DNA from: Myxococcales bacterium
Lineage (GTDB): Bacteria > Myxococcota_A > Polyangia > Polyangiales > Polyangiaceae
Reading direction: 5' to 3'
DNA length: 35,289 nt
Assembly (NCBI GenBank): GCA_016212965.1
Contig: JACRDA010000081.1
Span: forward strand, 1-35,289
The notes below the pieces were generated by a model. The model made no database searches and was not told the DNA's origin. It saw nothing but the letters and a program-made list of their open reading frames with translations. A program made the translations under genes and the position numbers. Below are positions 7,029-14,154 of the stretch, piece by piece. Each line of letters starts with the position of its first letter. Positions within the stretch are counted from its first letter, which is position 1.

Positions 7029-8903
7029 ATGCGCGTCCATCTCGCCCTCCTCTGCGCCGCCGGCCTCGTCGCTGCCTGCGAGGTCGACCTCCCGCCGCAG
7101 AGCGGCGGTGGCGTGACCCCCACGAGCTCGAGCGCCCCGAGCGCGCGTCCCGCCGCGTCGGCGTCCGCCAGCGCGCGCTCGAGCGCTTCCGCGTCCGGCT
7201 CCGCGACGACGACTCCCGCTGCGTCGCCCTTCGCTCCCATCGCCGCGCGCTTCCTCGAGGACTACCTGCGCGACAACCCCGTGCGCGCGACCGAGGCGGG
7301 CGACCACCGCTACGACGGCCTCTGGCCCGACACCTCGGCCGCGGGCGAGCAGAAGTGGCTCGCGAAGCTCGTCGCGTACGACACCGAGCTCGCGGCGCTC
7401 GACGTCGCGAAGCTCCCGCCCGCCGACGCCATCGATCTGCAGATCCTGCGCGGCGAGATCGCGCGCCAGCGCTTTCTCTTCGAGGTCGTGCGCGAGACGG
7501 TGCAGAACCCCCTCGCCTGGGTCTATCTCGTCGGCGACGGGCTCGATCCGCTCGTGACCCGCTCCTTCGCCCCGGTCGCGGAGCGCGCCAAGAGCCTCGC
7601 CGCGCGGCTCGAGGCGCTGCCCGCCGTGCTCGAGAGCGCGCAGAAGCGCCTCGAGAAGGCGCCCAAGATCCACACCGAGACGGCCATCCAGCAGCTCGGC
7701 GGCCTCGTGTCGCTCGTCGACACGGACCTCGACGCGTTCGCGAAGGAGCTGCCCGAGGACGGTAAGCAGGTGCTCCCGGCCGCGCGCCAGAAGGCCTCGG
7801 CGGCGCTGAAGGCGTTCAAGAACTTCCTCGAGAAGGACTTCTTGCCGAAGAGCACCGCCGACTTCCGGCTCGGCGCCGAGCGCTTCGCCCAGAAGCTCCG
7901 CCTCGTGCTCGACGACCCCGGCATCGAGCCCGACGCGATGGCGAAGGAGGCCGAGGCCCTGCTCGTCTCGACGCGCGCAGACATGGCCGCGACGGCGCTC
8001 GAGCTCTGGCCCACGCTCTTCAAGGACAAGCCCGCCCCCGCACACACGAGCGACGCGGAGCAGCGCCTGCTCGTGCGGGCGGTGCTCGACGAGCTCGCCA
8101 AGGACCGCTCGACCAACGCCACCATCGTCGCCGACGCGCAGAAGGTCACCGACGAGCTCACGGCCTTCGTGAAGAAGGAAGATCTCGTGCGCGTGCCGGA
8201 CGAGCCGATGAAGGTCATCGAGATGCCCGAGTACCGGCGCGGCGTCGCCATCGCCTACTGCGATTCGGCCGGGCCGCTCGAGCCGAAGGCCGAGACCTTC
8301 TTCGCCATCTCGCCGACGCCCAAGGACTGGGACGCGAAGCGCGCCGAGTCCTTCTACCGCGAGTACAACCGCTCGATGCTGGTCGATCTCTCGGTGCACG
8401 AGGCGATGCCCGGCCACTACCTGCAGCTCATGCACAACAACCGCTTCCCCTCGAAGCTCCGCGCCGTGTTCTCGAGCGGCCCCTTCGTCGAGGGCTGGGC
8501 CGTCTACACCGAGGAGCTCATGTCGAAGAAGGGCTTCGGCGGCGCGAAGGTGCGGCTCCAGCGTCAGAAGATGGCCCTGCGCATGGCGATGAACGCCGTC
8601 CTCGACCACGGCATCCACGCGGGCAAGCTCGACGAGGCCGAGGCCCTGCGGCGCATGAAGGACGAGGCCTTCCAGGAGGAGGGCGAGGCCGTCGGCAAGT
8701 GGAAGCGCGCGCGGCTCACGAGCGCGCAGCTCACGACCTACTTCTACGGCTACCGCAAGATGGCCGAGCTCCGCGCGCTCGCCGAGAAGAGCGGCCAGTG
8801 GAAGAACGCCGAGGGCGGCTTGTCCGAGCGCGCCTACCACGACGCGCTGCTCTCCTTCGGCTCGCCGCCGCCGCGTCACGTGCGCGGACTGCTCGGGCTG
8901 TAG
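7029..8903 (+). CDS. DUF885 family lipoprotein, putative zinc metallopeptidase
   Basis: 624 residues. MRVHLALLCAAGLVAAC is a lipoprotein signal with lipobox VAAC, then a low-complexity Ser/Ala/Pro linker to about residue 70. The rest matches the DUF885 family: an N-terminal helical part with FLEDYLRDNPVRATEAGDH, and a C-terminal metal-site region with HEAMPGH (His457, Glu458, His463) followed by EGWAVYTEEL, which typically gives the third ligand. DUF885 proteins are gluzincin-like peptidases, with few characterised members. The length is usual for the family. Anchoring by a lipid and linker suggests peptide turnover in the periplasm or at the surface. It converges with trmO with no bases between the two stop codons. 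Confidence 0.9.
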   Translation: MRVHLALLCAAGLVAACEVDLPPQSGGGVTPTSSSAPSARPAASASASARSSASASGSATTTPAASPFAPIAARFLEDYLRDNPVRATEAGDHRYDGLWPDTSAAGEQKWLAKLVAYDTELAALDVAKLPPADAIDLQILRGEIARQRFLFEVVRETVQNPLAWVYLVGDGLDPLVTRSFAPVAERAKSLAARLEALPAVLESAQKRLEKAPKIHTETAIQQLGGLVSLVDTDLDAFAKELPEDGKQVLPAARQKASAALKAFKNFLEKDFLPKSTADFRLGAERFAQKLRLVLDDPGIEPDAMAKEAEALLVSTRADMAATALELWPTLFKDKPAPAHTSDAEQRLLVRAVLDELAKDRSTNATIVADAQKVTDELTAFVKKEDLVRVPDEPMKVIEMPEYRRGVAIAYCDSAGPLEPKAETFFAISPTPKDWDAKRAESFYREYNRSMLVDLSVHEAMPGHYLQLMHNNRFPSKLRAVFSSGPFVEGWAVYTEELMSKKGFGGAKVRLQRQKMALRMAMNAVLDHGIHAGKLDEAEALRRMKDEAFQEEGEAVGKWKRARLTSAQLTTYFYGYRKMAELRALAEKSGQWKNAEGGLSERAYHDALLSFGSPPPRHVRGLLGL

Positions 8904-9677
8904 TCAGCGCCCGAAGCGCGCCGCGAAGCGCCGGTGGAGCTCGAGCGCCGGGTCGGGCGAGGTCGCGAGCTCGCGCGGCCGGTAGCCCGTCGCGAGGCCC
9001 GTCACCTCGATGCGGCGCTCCGACACGCGGAACGAGACGCGCCAGGCCTTGTAGGCGAGCCGGCCGGTGTCGCCCGAGAGCGTGATGCGCCGGTAGGCGT
9101 GGGGCTGCGGGCCGAGCGCGAGCCGCGCGGCGACGGGCTCGCGCAGCCGGACGCCCGCCGCCTCCACGAAGGCGAGCTCCTCCTCTGCCGCTCTGCTCCA
9201 CGCGACCTCGAAGCTCGGGCCGGGATCGCGCGGTCCGGCGTCGAGCCAGCCCGAGGCGGCCCCCGCGACGATGTCGGCGTACGGGACGTACGGCTTCAGG
9301 TCGAGCACCGGCGTGCCGTCGAGCATGTCGAGGTCGCGCACGTGGAGCACGAGCCCCTCCACGCGCTCGAGGCGGACGGCGCTGAGGCCGATCGGATTGG
9401 GTCGGTGTGGCGAGCGCGTCGCGAGCACGCCGCGCCGGATCCGGCTGCGTGGCGGCAGCACCTTCGGCCGGTAGTCGCGGGCCTTGTGGAACCAGAACAC
9501 GACCCAGAGGTGGCTCCAGTGCGCGAGATCCGCGACGGCGTCCTCGAGGTGACGGCCGGCGACGAGCTCGATGCGCCCCGCGACGTCCGCAACGCACGCC
9601 TGCCGGGGCGCGTCCGCCGCCTCGAGGAAGGGCGAGCGCACGACGCCGATGGGCTCGAGCGTGAGCGTCGGGAGCAC
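8904..9677 (-). CDS. trmO: tRNA (N6-threonylcarbamoyladenosine37-N6)-methyltransferase TrmO (TsaA family)
   Basis: 257 residues from a GTG start. TrmO methylates t6A37 in tRNA-Thr with S-adenosylmethionine, fine-tuning ACY codon decoding. The family's N-terminal beta-barrel signature is clear: PIGVVRSPF near residue 10, WVVFWFHKA, then SPHRPNPIGLSAVRLERVEG and VRDLDMLDGTPVLDLKPYVP. The C-terminal extension (about 150-257) resembles the C-terminal domain of longer TrmO proteins. The GTG start is supported by the family N-terminus and by the TGCTAGCTC element 6 nt upstream. The zero-gap convergence with DUF885 means any 3' UTR must overlap the neighbour. Confidence 0.93.
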   Translation of the reverse strand: MLPTLTLEPIGVVRSPFLEAADAPRQACVADVAGRIELVAGRHLEDAVADLAHWSHLWVVFWFHKARDYRPKVLPPRSRIRRGVLATRSPHRPNPIGLSAVRLERVEGLVLHVRDLDMLDGTPVLDLKPYVPYADIVAGAASGWLDAGPRDPGPSFEVAWSRAAEEELAFVEAAGVRLREPVAARLALGPQPHAYRRITLSGDTGRLAYKAWRVSFRVSERRIEVTGLATGYRPRELATSPDPALELHRRFAARFGR

Positions 9678-9683
9678 GCGGCA

Positions 9684-9692
9684 GAGCTAGCA
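9684..9692 (-). promoter_or_regulatory. Extended -10-like element before trmO
   Basis: On the minus strand this reads TGCTAGCTC, ending 6 nt before the GTG start at 9677. It predicts a leaderless transcript. Confidence 0.35.
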
Positions 9693-9743
9693 CGCTTCGC
9701 GCTGCGGCGGCCCCGGTCGGGTCGGGTGATCACCGGCGGGCGG

Positions 9744-10044
9744 TTCTCCACAGGTTCTGTGTTCCCCACAGCTTGCCCACCCTTGCGGCACGCTCGGAGC
9801 TCCAATGTATGGAGTGCGCGTACCCTCGCTGACCTGGCTCCGCGGACTTGGCGATCGGAGTGCGCGCCACGACTGAGACACTACGTGTAAGTGTCTAGAA
9901 TTGATGTGATGGCCTCGAGCCTCCTCGCGAGCGCGCGGAACGGGGCGAGCACTCGATCGGCGCGCTCCACGGCGGATCCGACGCCAGCGCGCCGAGAAGG
10001 TCACGCAGCGACACCGCCTGTGGAGAACCTGTGCAAGTGGACAA
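9744..10044. other. Gene-free stretch with inverted DnaA-box-like sites
   Basis: The 399-bp gap 9678-10076 contains no supportable gene. Near its left end are TTCTCCACA (9744-9752), TTCCCCACA (9762-9770) and TTGCCCACC (9773-9781). Near its right end, in the opposite orientation, are TGTGGAGAA (10019-10027) and AGTGGACAA (10036-10044). These resemble the DnaA box TTATNCACA, or the high-GC form TTGTCCACA. The outer sites share GCGGTTnTCCAC and the pairs have almost the same spacing, so the two ends form a spaced inverted repeat. The middle includes the most AT-rich patch of the gap (about 9876-9912). This may be a replication-related or DnaA-regulated site; the flanking genes are not the usual oriC neighbours. 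Confidence 0.45.
9876..9896. promoter_or_regulatory. Palindromic operator-like site
   Basis: AGACACT, 7-nt spacer, AGTGTCT: perfect 7-bp inverted arms inside the AT-richest part of the gap and midway between the DnaA-box-like pairs. It could bind a dimeric regulator. No regulator gene is adjacent. Confidence 0.35.
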
Positions 10045-10076
10045 CCGCGGGGGGCCCGCGGCACGGCCGGGCGCCG

Positions 10077-10550
10077 TCATCGCGCCGCTTTTTGCGCGGA
10101 CGGGCCGTCGCCGGCGAGCGCCTGGCGCAGCTCCTCGGGCAGGCGTCGCGGCGCGAAGGTCGCCATGTCCACGCACACGTGTGCCGTCTGGCCCACGGCC
10201 GCCGCCTGCCCGCTCGCGTCGCGCAGGCGGTAGCCGAGGCGGTACGAGCGCGCGCTCACGTCGATCGCGACGACCTCGACCGTCACCGCGTCGCCGAAGC
10301 GCAAGGGGCGCAGGTAGTGGACCTCGGAGTGGACGATGGGCGCCGCGAAGGCGCGCGCGCGCAGAGCCGCGGCGACGTCGAGCCCGCGCGCGTAGAGCAG
10401 GCCCACGTAGGCGTCGCTCATGTACTCGAGCACGCGCGGGAAGAAGAGCGTCTCGGCGGCATCCACATCCTGGAAGCGCACGCGGCGCGACTCGGCGAAG
10501 CACACCTGCGTGGCGGTCTTGAGCCCCTCGGGCGAGAACCCGCGTTTCAT
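10077..10550 (-). CDS. Acyl-CoA thioesterase, hot-dog fold (4HBT/YbgC-like)
   Basis: 157 residues, typical for single hot-dog thioesterases. The N-terminal segment RRVRFQDVDAAETLFFPRVL matches the 4-hydroxybenzoyl-CoA thioesterase/YbgC pattern, in which the aspartate (here Asp28) before the long helix is catalytic. Later strands (APIVHSEVHYLRPLRFGDAV, YRLGYRLRDASG) fit the beta-sheet. It hydrolyses acyl-CoA thioesters in the cytosol; chain preference cannot be read from sequence. ATG 10550 is preceded at 9 nt by TACCCT on the minus strand. It is divergent from the pirin gene, with the two starts 87 bp apart. Confidence 0.87.
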   Translation of the reverse strand: MKRGFSPEGLKTATQVCFAESRRVRFQDVDAAETLFFPRVLEYMSDAYVGLLYARGLDVAAALRARAFAAPIVHSEVHYLRPLRFGDAVTVEVVAIDVSARSYRLGYRLRDASGQAAAVGQTAHVCVDMATFAPRRLPEELRQALAGDGPSAQKAAR

Positions 10551-10624
10551 GGCGGCCGGAGGGTAGCCCACCCGCGACACCCGTGGAGGGCCGGCGTGCT
10601 CTCGTAACGGAGCGGCACGTGCGC

Positions 10625-10630
10625 TACCTT
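10625..10630 (+). promoter_or_regulatory. -10-like element before the pirin gene
   Basis: TACCTT (TAnnnT) ends 7 nt before ATG 10638. No Shine-Dalgarno is present. A divergent TACCCT for the thioesterase lies at 10560-10565 on the other strand. Confidence 0.35.
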
Positions 10631-10637
10631 TCCAGGC

Positions 10638-11582
10638 ATGCCTCCGGTCCTGTCGCGTCGCGGGCTGCTCTGCGCGCTCGGGCCGGCCGCCGCCGCGCTC
10701 GCGTGCGGTCGCCGCTCCGGGCCCGTCGTGTCGGCGCCGAGCACCCTGCGCGAGATCCGGCAGGTCGTGCCGGCGCTCGCCACGCGCGACGGCGCGGGCG
10801 TGAGCCTCTCGCGCTCGCTCGGGTCGCAGGCGCTGCCGCTGCTCGATCCGTTCCTCCTGCTCGACGAGATCCGCTCCGAGCGGCCCGAGGACTACGTGCG
10901 GGGCTTTCCCGATCACCCGCACCGCGGCTTCGAGACCGTGACGTACATGCTCGACGGCTTCATGGAGCACCGGGACAGCGTCGGCAACCGCGGGCGGCTC
11001 AGCGCGGGGAGCGCGCAGTGGATGACGGCCGGGCGGGGCATCGTGCACTCCGAGATGCCCGAGCAGGACCGCGGTCTGCTCTGGGGGCTTCAGCTCTGGG
11101 TGAACCTGCCGGCCCGGCTCAAGATGACGAAGCCGCGCTACCAGGACATCGCGCCCGGTCGCATCCCGGAGCTGTCGGTGCAGGGGGCCGCCGTGCGCGT
11201 CGTGGCCGGGAAGATCGGCGGCGAGAGCGGGCCCGTCGAGGGCATCTACACCGCGCCGACGATGCTCGACGTCACGCTCGCCGCGGGCGACACCTTCGAG
11301 CACGAGCTGCCGGCGCGCCACAACGCGTTCGCTTACGTGCTCGAAGGCGCGGTGGGCCTCGGCGCGGCGGCGAGCCCGGTGCGGCAGCGCGAGCTCGCGG
11401 TCCTCGGCCCCGGCGCCAGCGTGCGCGCGGCGAGCGCGACGGGCGCGCGCTTCCTGCTCCTCGCGGCCGAGCCCATCGGCGAGCCGGTCGCGCGGCGCGG
11501 ACCCTTCGTGATGAACACCGAGGCCGAGCTCGACCAGGCCGTCGCGGACTATCGCGCGGGGCGCCTGGTCGCGGGCGGCTGA
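10638..11582 (+). CDS. Pirin family protein with Tat/lipoprotein-type signal
   Basis: 314 residues. The body is a bicupin pirin: FLLLDEIRSERPEDY, then the metal-site segment GFPDHPHRGFETVTYMLDG, H..D..GN, and TAGRGIVHSEMPE, with the His/Glu ligands of the N-terminal cupin intact. Pirins bind Fe or similar metals; some members have quercetin 2,3-dioxygenase activity and others regulate enzymes or transcription. The unusual part is the N-terminus, SRRGLLCALGPAAAALAC, which combines a twin-arginine-like motif with a lipobox-like ALAC. This predicts export of a folded metalloprotein and lipid anchoring, whereas pirins are normally cytoplasmic. The 314-residue length equals a pirin plus this leader. 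Confidence 0.9.
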   Translation: MPPVLSRRGLLCALGPAAAALACGRRSGPVVSAPSTLREIRQVVPALATRDGAGVSLSRSLGSQALPLLDPFLLLDEIRSERPEDYVRGFPDHPHRGFETVTYMLDGFMEHRDSVGNRGRLSAGSAQWMTAGRGIVHSEMPEQDRGLLWGLQLWVNLPARLKMTKPRYQDIAPGRIPELSVQGAAVRVVAGKIGGESGPVEGIYTAPTMLDVTLAAGDTFEHELPARHNAFAYVLEGAVGLGAAASPVRQRELAVLGPGASVRAASATGARFLLLAAEPIGEPVARRGPFVMNTEAELDQAVADYRAGRLVAGG

Positions 11583-11607
11583 GCGCGGGCCCGGCGCGGA
11601 GCCCCGG

Positions 11608-12255
11608 TCAGCCGAGCTCGATCTTGAGCCGGTCGGCGGCGTAGAGGCCCGCCGGATCGGCGCCGAGCAGGCCGGCGCGATAGGTGCGCTCGTCGACCGG
11701 GCCGAGGGCCTTCAACATCGCGGGCGTGAGGAGCGAGTAGTGCCGCGCGCGGTCGAGGGCCGCGATGATAGGGTCTGCCGCCGCGTCCTGCCGCGGCCAG
11801 TCGAGCGCGTCGAAGCGCGCGAGATCGAGGGGCACCGAGTAGGAGCGGAGTGCGCGCTCACCGTCGGTGTTGAAGTACCAGTCGAAGTACGACATCACGA
11901 GCTCGCGCAGAGAGCGGTACACGGGCTCGCGGTAGCGCAGGGCGACGACGTTCGACTTCGCGACGGCGCCCCAGTGCCGGCGCACGCGGTAGACCGCGAT
12001 CACGTGGTCGTCGTCGCGCTCGGCGCGGAGGTCGACGACGAGCGGCGGATGACCGAGCCGGCGCAGGGCGAGCGCCGCGAGCAGCGCGCCGTCGACGCAG
12101 TGCGCGCGCCGGTCGCGGAGCACGCGCTGGGGCGCGCGGTAGATCGGGTCGGTGCTGTAGGGCGTCGCGTCGAGCAGGCGCTGGATGTCCGCGGGGCTGC
12201 GGAGCCGCGCGAGGAGGCGTAGATCGCCGGCGCGTGGCTCGCGGGCTCGGGGCAT
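11608..12255 (-). CDS. Putative transglutaminase-like cysteine protein
   Basis: 215 residues with no signal peptide. The central region reads RAHCVDGALLAALALRRLGH, then about 15 residues later DDDHVIAVYR. A Cys at the start of a helix followed by a strand with His is the arrangement of the transglutaminase/papain-like fold, and an Asn/Asp in the following strand (VAKSNVVAL) could complete the triad. This is a pattern inference, not a firm family match. It starts 22 bp after the stop of the IgGFc-binding-type gene on the same strand, so it is probably the last gene of that operon. If catalytic, it might cleave or cross-link proteins in the cytosol. Confidence 0.6.
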   Translation of the reverse strand: MPRAREPRAGDLRLLARLRSPADIQRLLDATPYSTDPIYRAPQRVLRDRRAHCVDGALLAALALRRLGHPPLVVDLRAERDDDHVIAVYRVRRHWGAVAKSNVVALRYREPVYRSLRELVMSYFDWYFNTDGERALRSYSVPLDLARFDALDWPRQDAAADPIIAALDRARHYSLLTPAMLKALGPVDERTYRAGLLGADPAGLYAADRLKIELG

Positions 12256-12277
12256 GGGGCGCGTCGTGGGGGGGCGG

Positions 12278-14119
12278 CTAGTTGCCGATGAGCTGCACGT
12301 TCTGGCCGCCGGGGTACCAGTAGCTCGTGTACTGACCGTAGCCGTAGACGGACACGCCCACGGCCTCGGGCGCGCCGACCGTGTGGTCGCCCGAGCCGGC
12401 GTTCGAGAGCGCGACCCGCGCGACCGAGTAGCCCGAGGCGCCGATGGGCACGAAGCCGACGACGGGGGCGCCGTCGAGCGTGACGGCCGTGCCCGTCGGC
12501 GCCGTGACGTTGACGAAGCTCGCCTCGTAGTTGGTCGGCGCGTGGAAGAGGTAGCTCGTGCGGTACTGCTGCACGGGGACGGCGAGCGTCATCGCCGGAT
12601 CGCCCATGCCGACCGATTGCTGGCCCTCCATGTACTGGACGGCGATGATGCGGCTCGAGGCCTCGACCTCGAAGTCGGCCGTCGAGTTCACGAGCTCGAC
12701 GAAGCCGCCGGCCTGCGCGATGGTGGTCGGGGCGCCCGGCTGGGGCGGATCGTAGGTGAGGGTCGTGTTGTCGGCGGTGGCGACGAAGCGCACGACCTGC
12801 TGGACCGGGTTGCCGCCCGCCGCGACGATGGGCGGCGTCACGAGGTAGCGGGTGCCGAGCGCGGCCACGGGCGGCACCGTCTCCTCGATGTGGTCGCAGC
12901 AGCACACCGGATCCGGCAGATAGGTGCAGGTGTGGCCGCCGATGACCTGCACCGGCTTGTCGGCCGAGACGAGCGAGCCCGACATGTCGCCCGGATCGGC
13001 GCTGCCGCCGCTGAACACCTCGAGCACGTCGCCGCGGTTCAGGATGGCCGTCCCGTCGCCGGTGGCCGAGATGCCGGCGCCGGCCGAGACGCCGCCGCCC
13101 ATGGGCCCGGGGCTCAGGTTCACGGTCGTCCCGTCCTCGCTCGCCGTGATGGCGATGAAGCCGGGCAGGCCCGTCGAGAGCGTCTGACGCGCCGCGGTGC
13201 GGTACTCGCCGGCCCACGCGTTGACGGGCAAGAGGAGCGAGGCGTCGTTCGTGTAGGAGTACTGGTTCGCGAGCGTGTACTGGAGCGGGTTGTACTGGTA
13301 GACGGTGACGGGCTGGTCCGTGCGAAGCCGGTACGCGCCGGACGGCACGAGCACGGTGGTGGTGCTGTTCTTGAGCGTGTCCACCCAGGGCAGCTGCACG
13401 ACCGCGACGGAGCTCGCGGCCACCGTCGTGGTCGCGACGGTCGCGGCTCCGCGCGTCACGAGCACGTTCGCGGGGTTGCTGGTGGTGTTGGACACGATGA
13501 CGGCGAAGTAGAAGGGCGTCGACGAGACGACGTTCGAGGTGACCGTCGGGTAGTAGTCGCAGCCGATGTAGCTCCGGCTCAGGGACTCGGGCGCGCACGC
13601 GCCCAGGCATTTGCCGGTGTTGGGGTTGCAGGTGACGCCCTGGTCGGGATCGCAGAAGGTCGTGAGGTAGCCGGAGCCGTCGGGCGCGCACACCTCGGAG
13701 CTCGAGCCGTTGCACGCTGCGCTGCCCGGCACGCACGCGGCGCAGCCGAGTCCGGGCACGCAGATCTCGGGGGCGCAGTCGACGGTCGTCGTGAAGCCAC
13801 CGTTGCCGTCGCAGGTGCGCGCGAGCGTGCCCTCGCACACGAGGGTGCCCTGCGGGCAGGGGGCGCCGCCCTGTCCACCCTGTCCGCCCGTCGCGACGGC
13901 GCCCTGGCCGCCGGTGCCGCCCGCTCCACCGCTCGGCGCGCCGCCGTGTCCGCCCGTCGGGGCGCCGCCCTGGGCACCCTGTCCGCCCGTTCCCGTCACG
14001 CTGCCGCCGCTGCCGTCCGAGGACTCCGCGGAGGCGCACGCGCCGGCGAGGCCCGCGAGCGCGCCGAGCACGAGACCGAGGGCGCCGAGGCGCGCGAGTA
14101 GAGATCGGGCGTGAGACAC
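12278..14119 (-). CDS. IgGFc-binding-domain-type surface lipoprotein
   Basis: 613 residues from GTG 14119, chosen for a strong Shine-Dalgarno and a good lipoprotein signal (LVLGALAGLAGAC, Cys28). Residues about 36-84 are a Gly-rich linker (TGGQGAQGGAPTGGHGG). Residues 85-165 are Cys-rich, with short repeats of the form CxxGTxxCxG...CxxG. The remaining 450 residues are beta-rich and match the IgGFc_binding N-terminal-type domain seen in many myxobacterial surface proteins: PFYFAVIVSNTTSNPANVLV, QPVTVYQYNPLQ, ASLLLPVNAW, KPVQVIGGHTCTYLP, YLFHAPTNYEASFVNVTAP. The domain is named after mammalian FCGBP; bacterial ligand binding is unproven. The PNGase F-like gene lies 35 bp upstream, so co-expression is likely. 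Confidence 0.85.
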   Translation of the reverse strand: MSHARSLLARLGALGLVLGALAGLAGACASAESSDGSGGSVTGTGGQGAQGGAPTGGHGGAPSGGAGGTGGQGAVATGGQGGQGGAPCPQGTLVCEGTLARTCDGNGGFTTTVDCAPEICVPGLGCAACVPGSAACNGSSSEVCAPDGSGYLTTFCDPDQGVTCNPNTGKCLGACAPESLSRSYIGCDYYPTVTSNVVSSTPFYFAVIVSNTTSNPANVLVTRGAATVATTTVAASSVAVVQLPWVDTLKNSTTTVLVPSGAYRLRTDQPVTVYQYNPLQYTLANQYSYTNDASLLLPVNAWAGEYRTAARQTLSTGLPGFIAITASEDGTTVNLSPGPMGGGVSAGAGISATGDGTAILNRGDVLEVFSGGSADPGDMSGSLVSADKPVQVIGGHTCTYLPDPVCCCDHIEETVPPVAALGTRYLVTPPIVAAGGNPVQQVVRFVATADNTTLTYDPPQPGAPTTIAQAGGFVELVNSTADFEVEASSRIIAVQYMEGQQSVGMGDPAMTLAVPVQQYRTSYLFHAPTNYEASFVNVTAPTGTAVTLDGAPVVGFVPIGASGYSVARVALSNAGSGDHTVGAPEAVGVSVYGYGQYTSYWYPGGQNVQLIGN

Positions 14120-14124
14120 GAGAT

Positions 14125-14129
14125 CCTCC
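14125..14129 (-). promoter_or_regulatory. Ribosome binding site fixing the GTG start at 14119
   Basis: GGAGG on the minus strand with a 5-nt gap to GTG. It decides the start among several in-frame codons and shows that this internal operon gene uses a Shine-Dalgarno, unlike the first gene. Confidence 0.7.
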
Positions 14130-14154
14130 GTGGGGGGCGGCCGTTCTGCCGCCT

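Noticed and set aside
9687..10064. Minus-strand ORF through the DnaA-box-like region, with a GTRTP-like peptide sometimes seen in spurious ORFs
   Set aside because: No family resemblance, Arg/Pro-rich composition, and no ribosome site or -10 in a sensible place. I also looked for a tRNA here and found no acceptor stem or T-arm.
12000..14039. Long minus-strand frame overlapping the IgGFc-binding-type gene and the transglutaminase-like gene
   Set aside because: It is the alternative frame of the same strand, dominated by Arg/Gly/His. The accepted frames have a signal peptide, a ribosome site and domain motifs.
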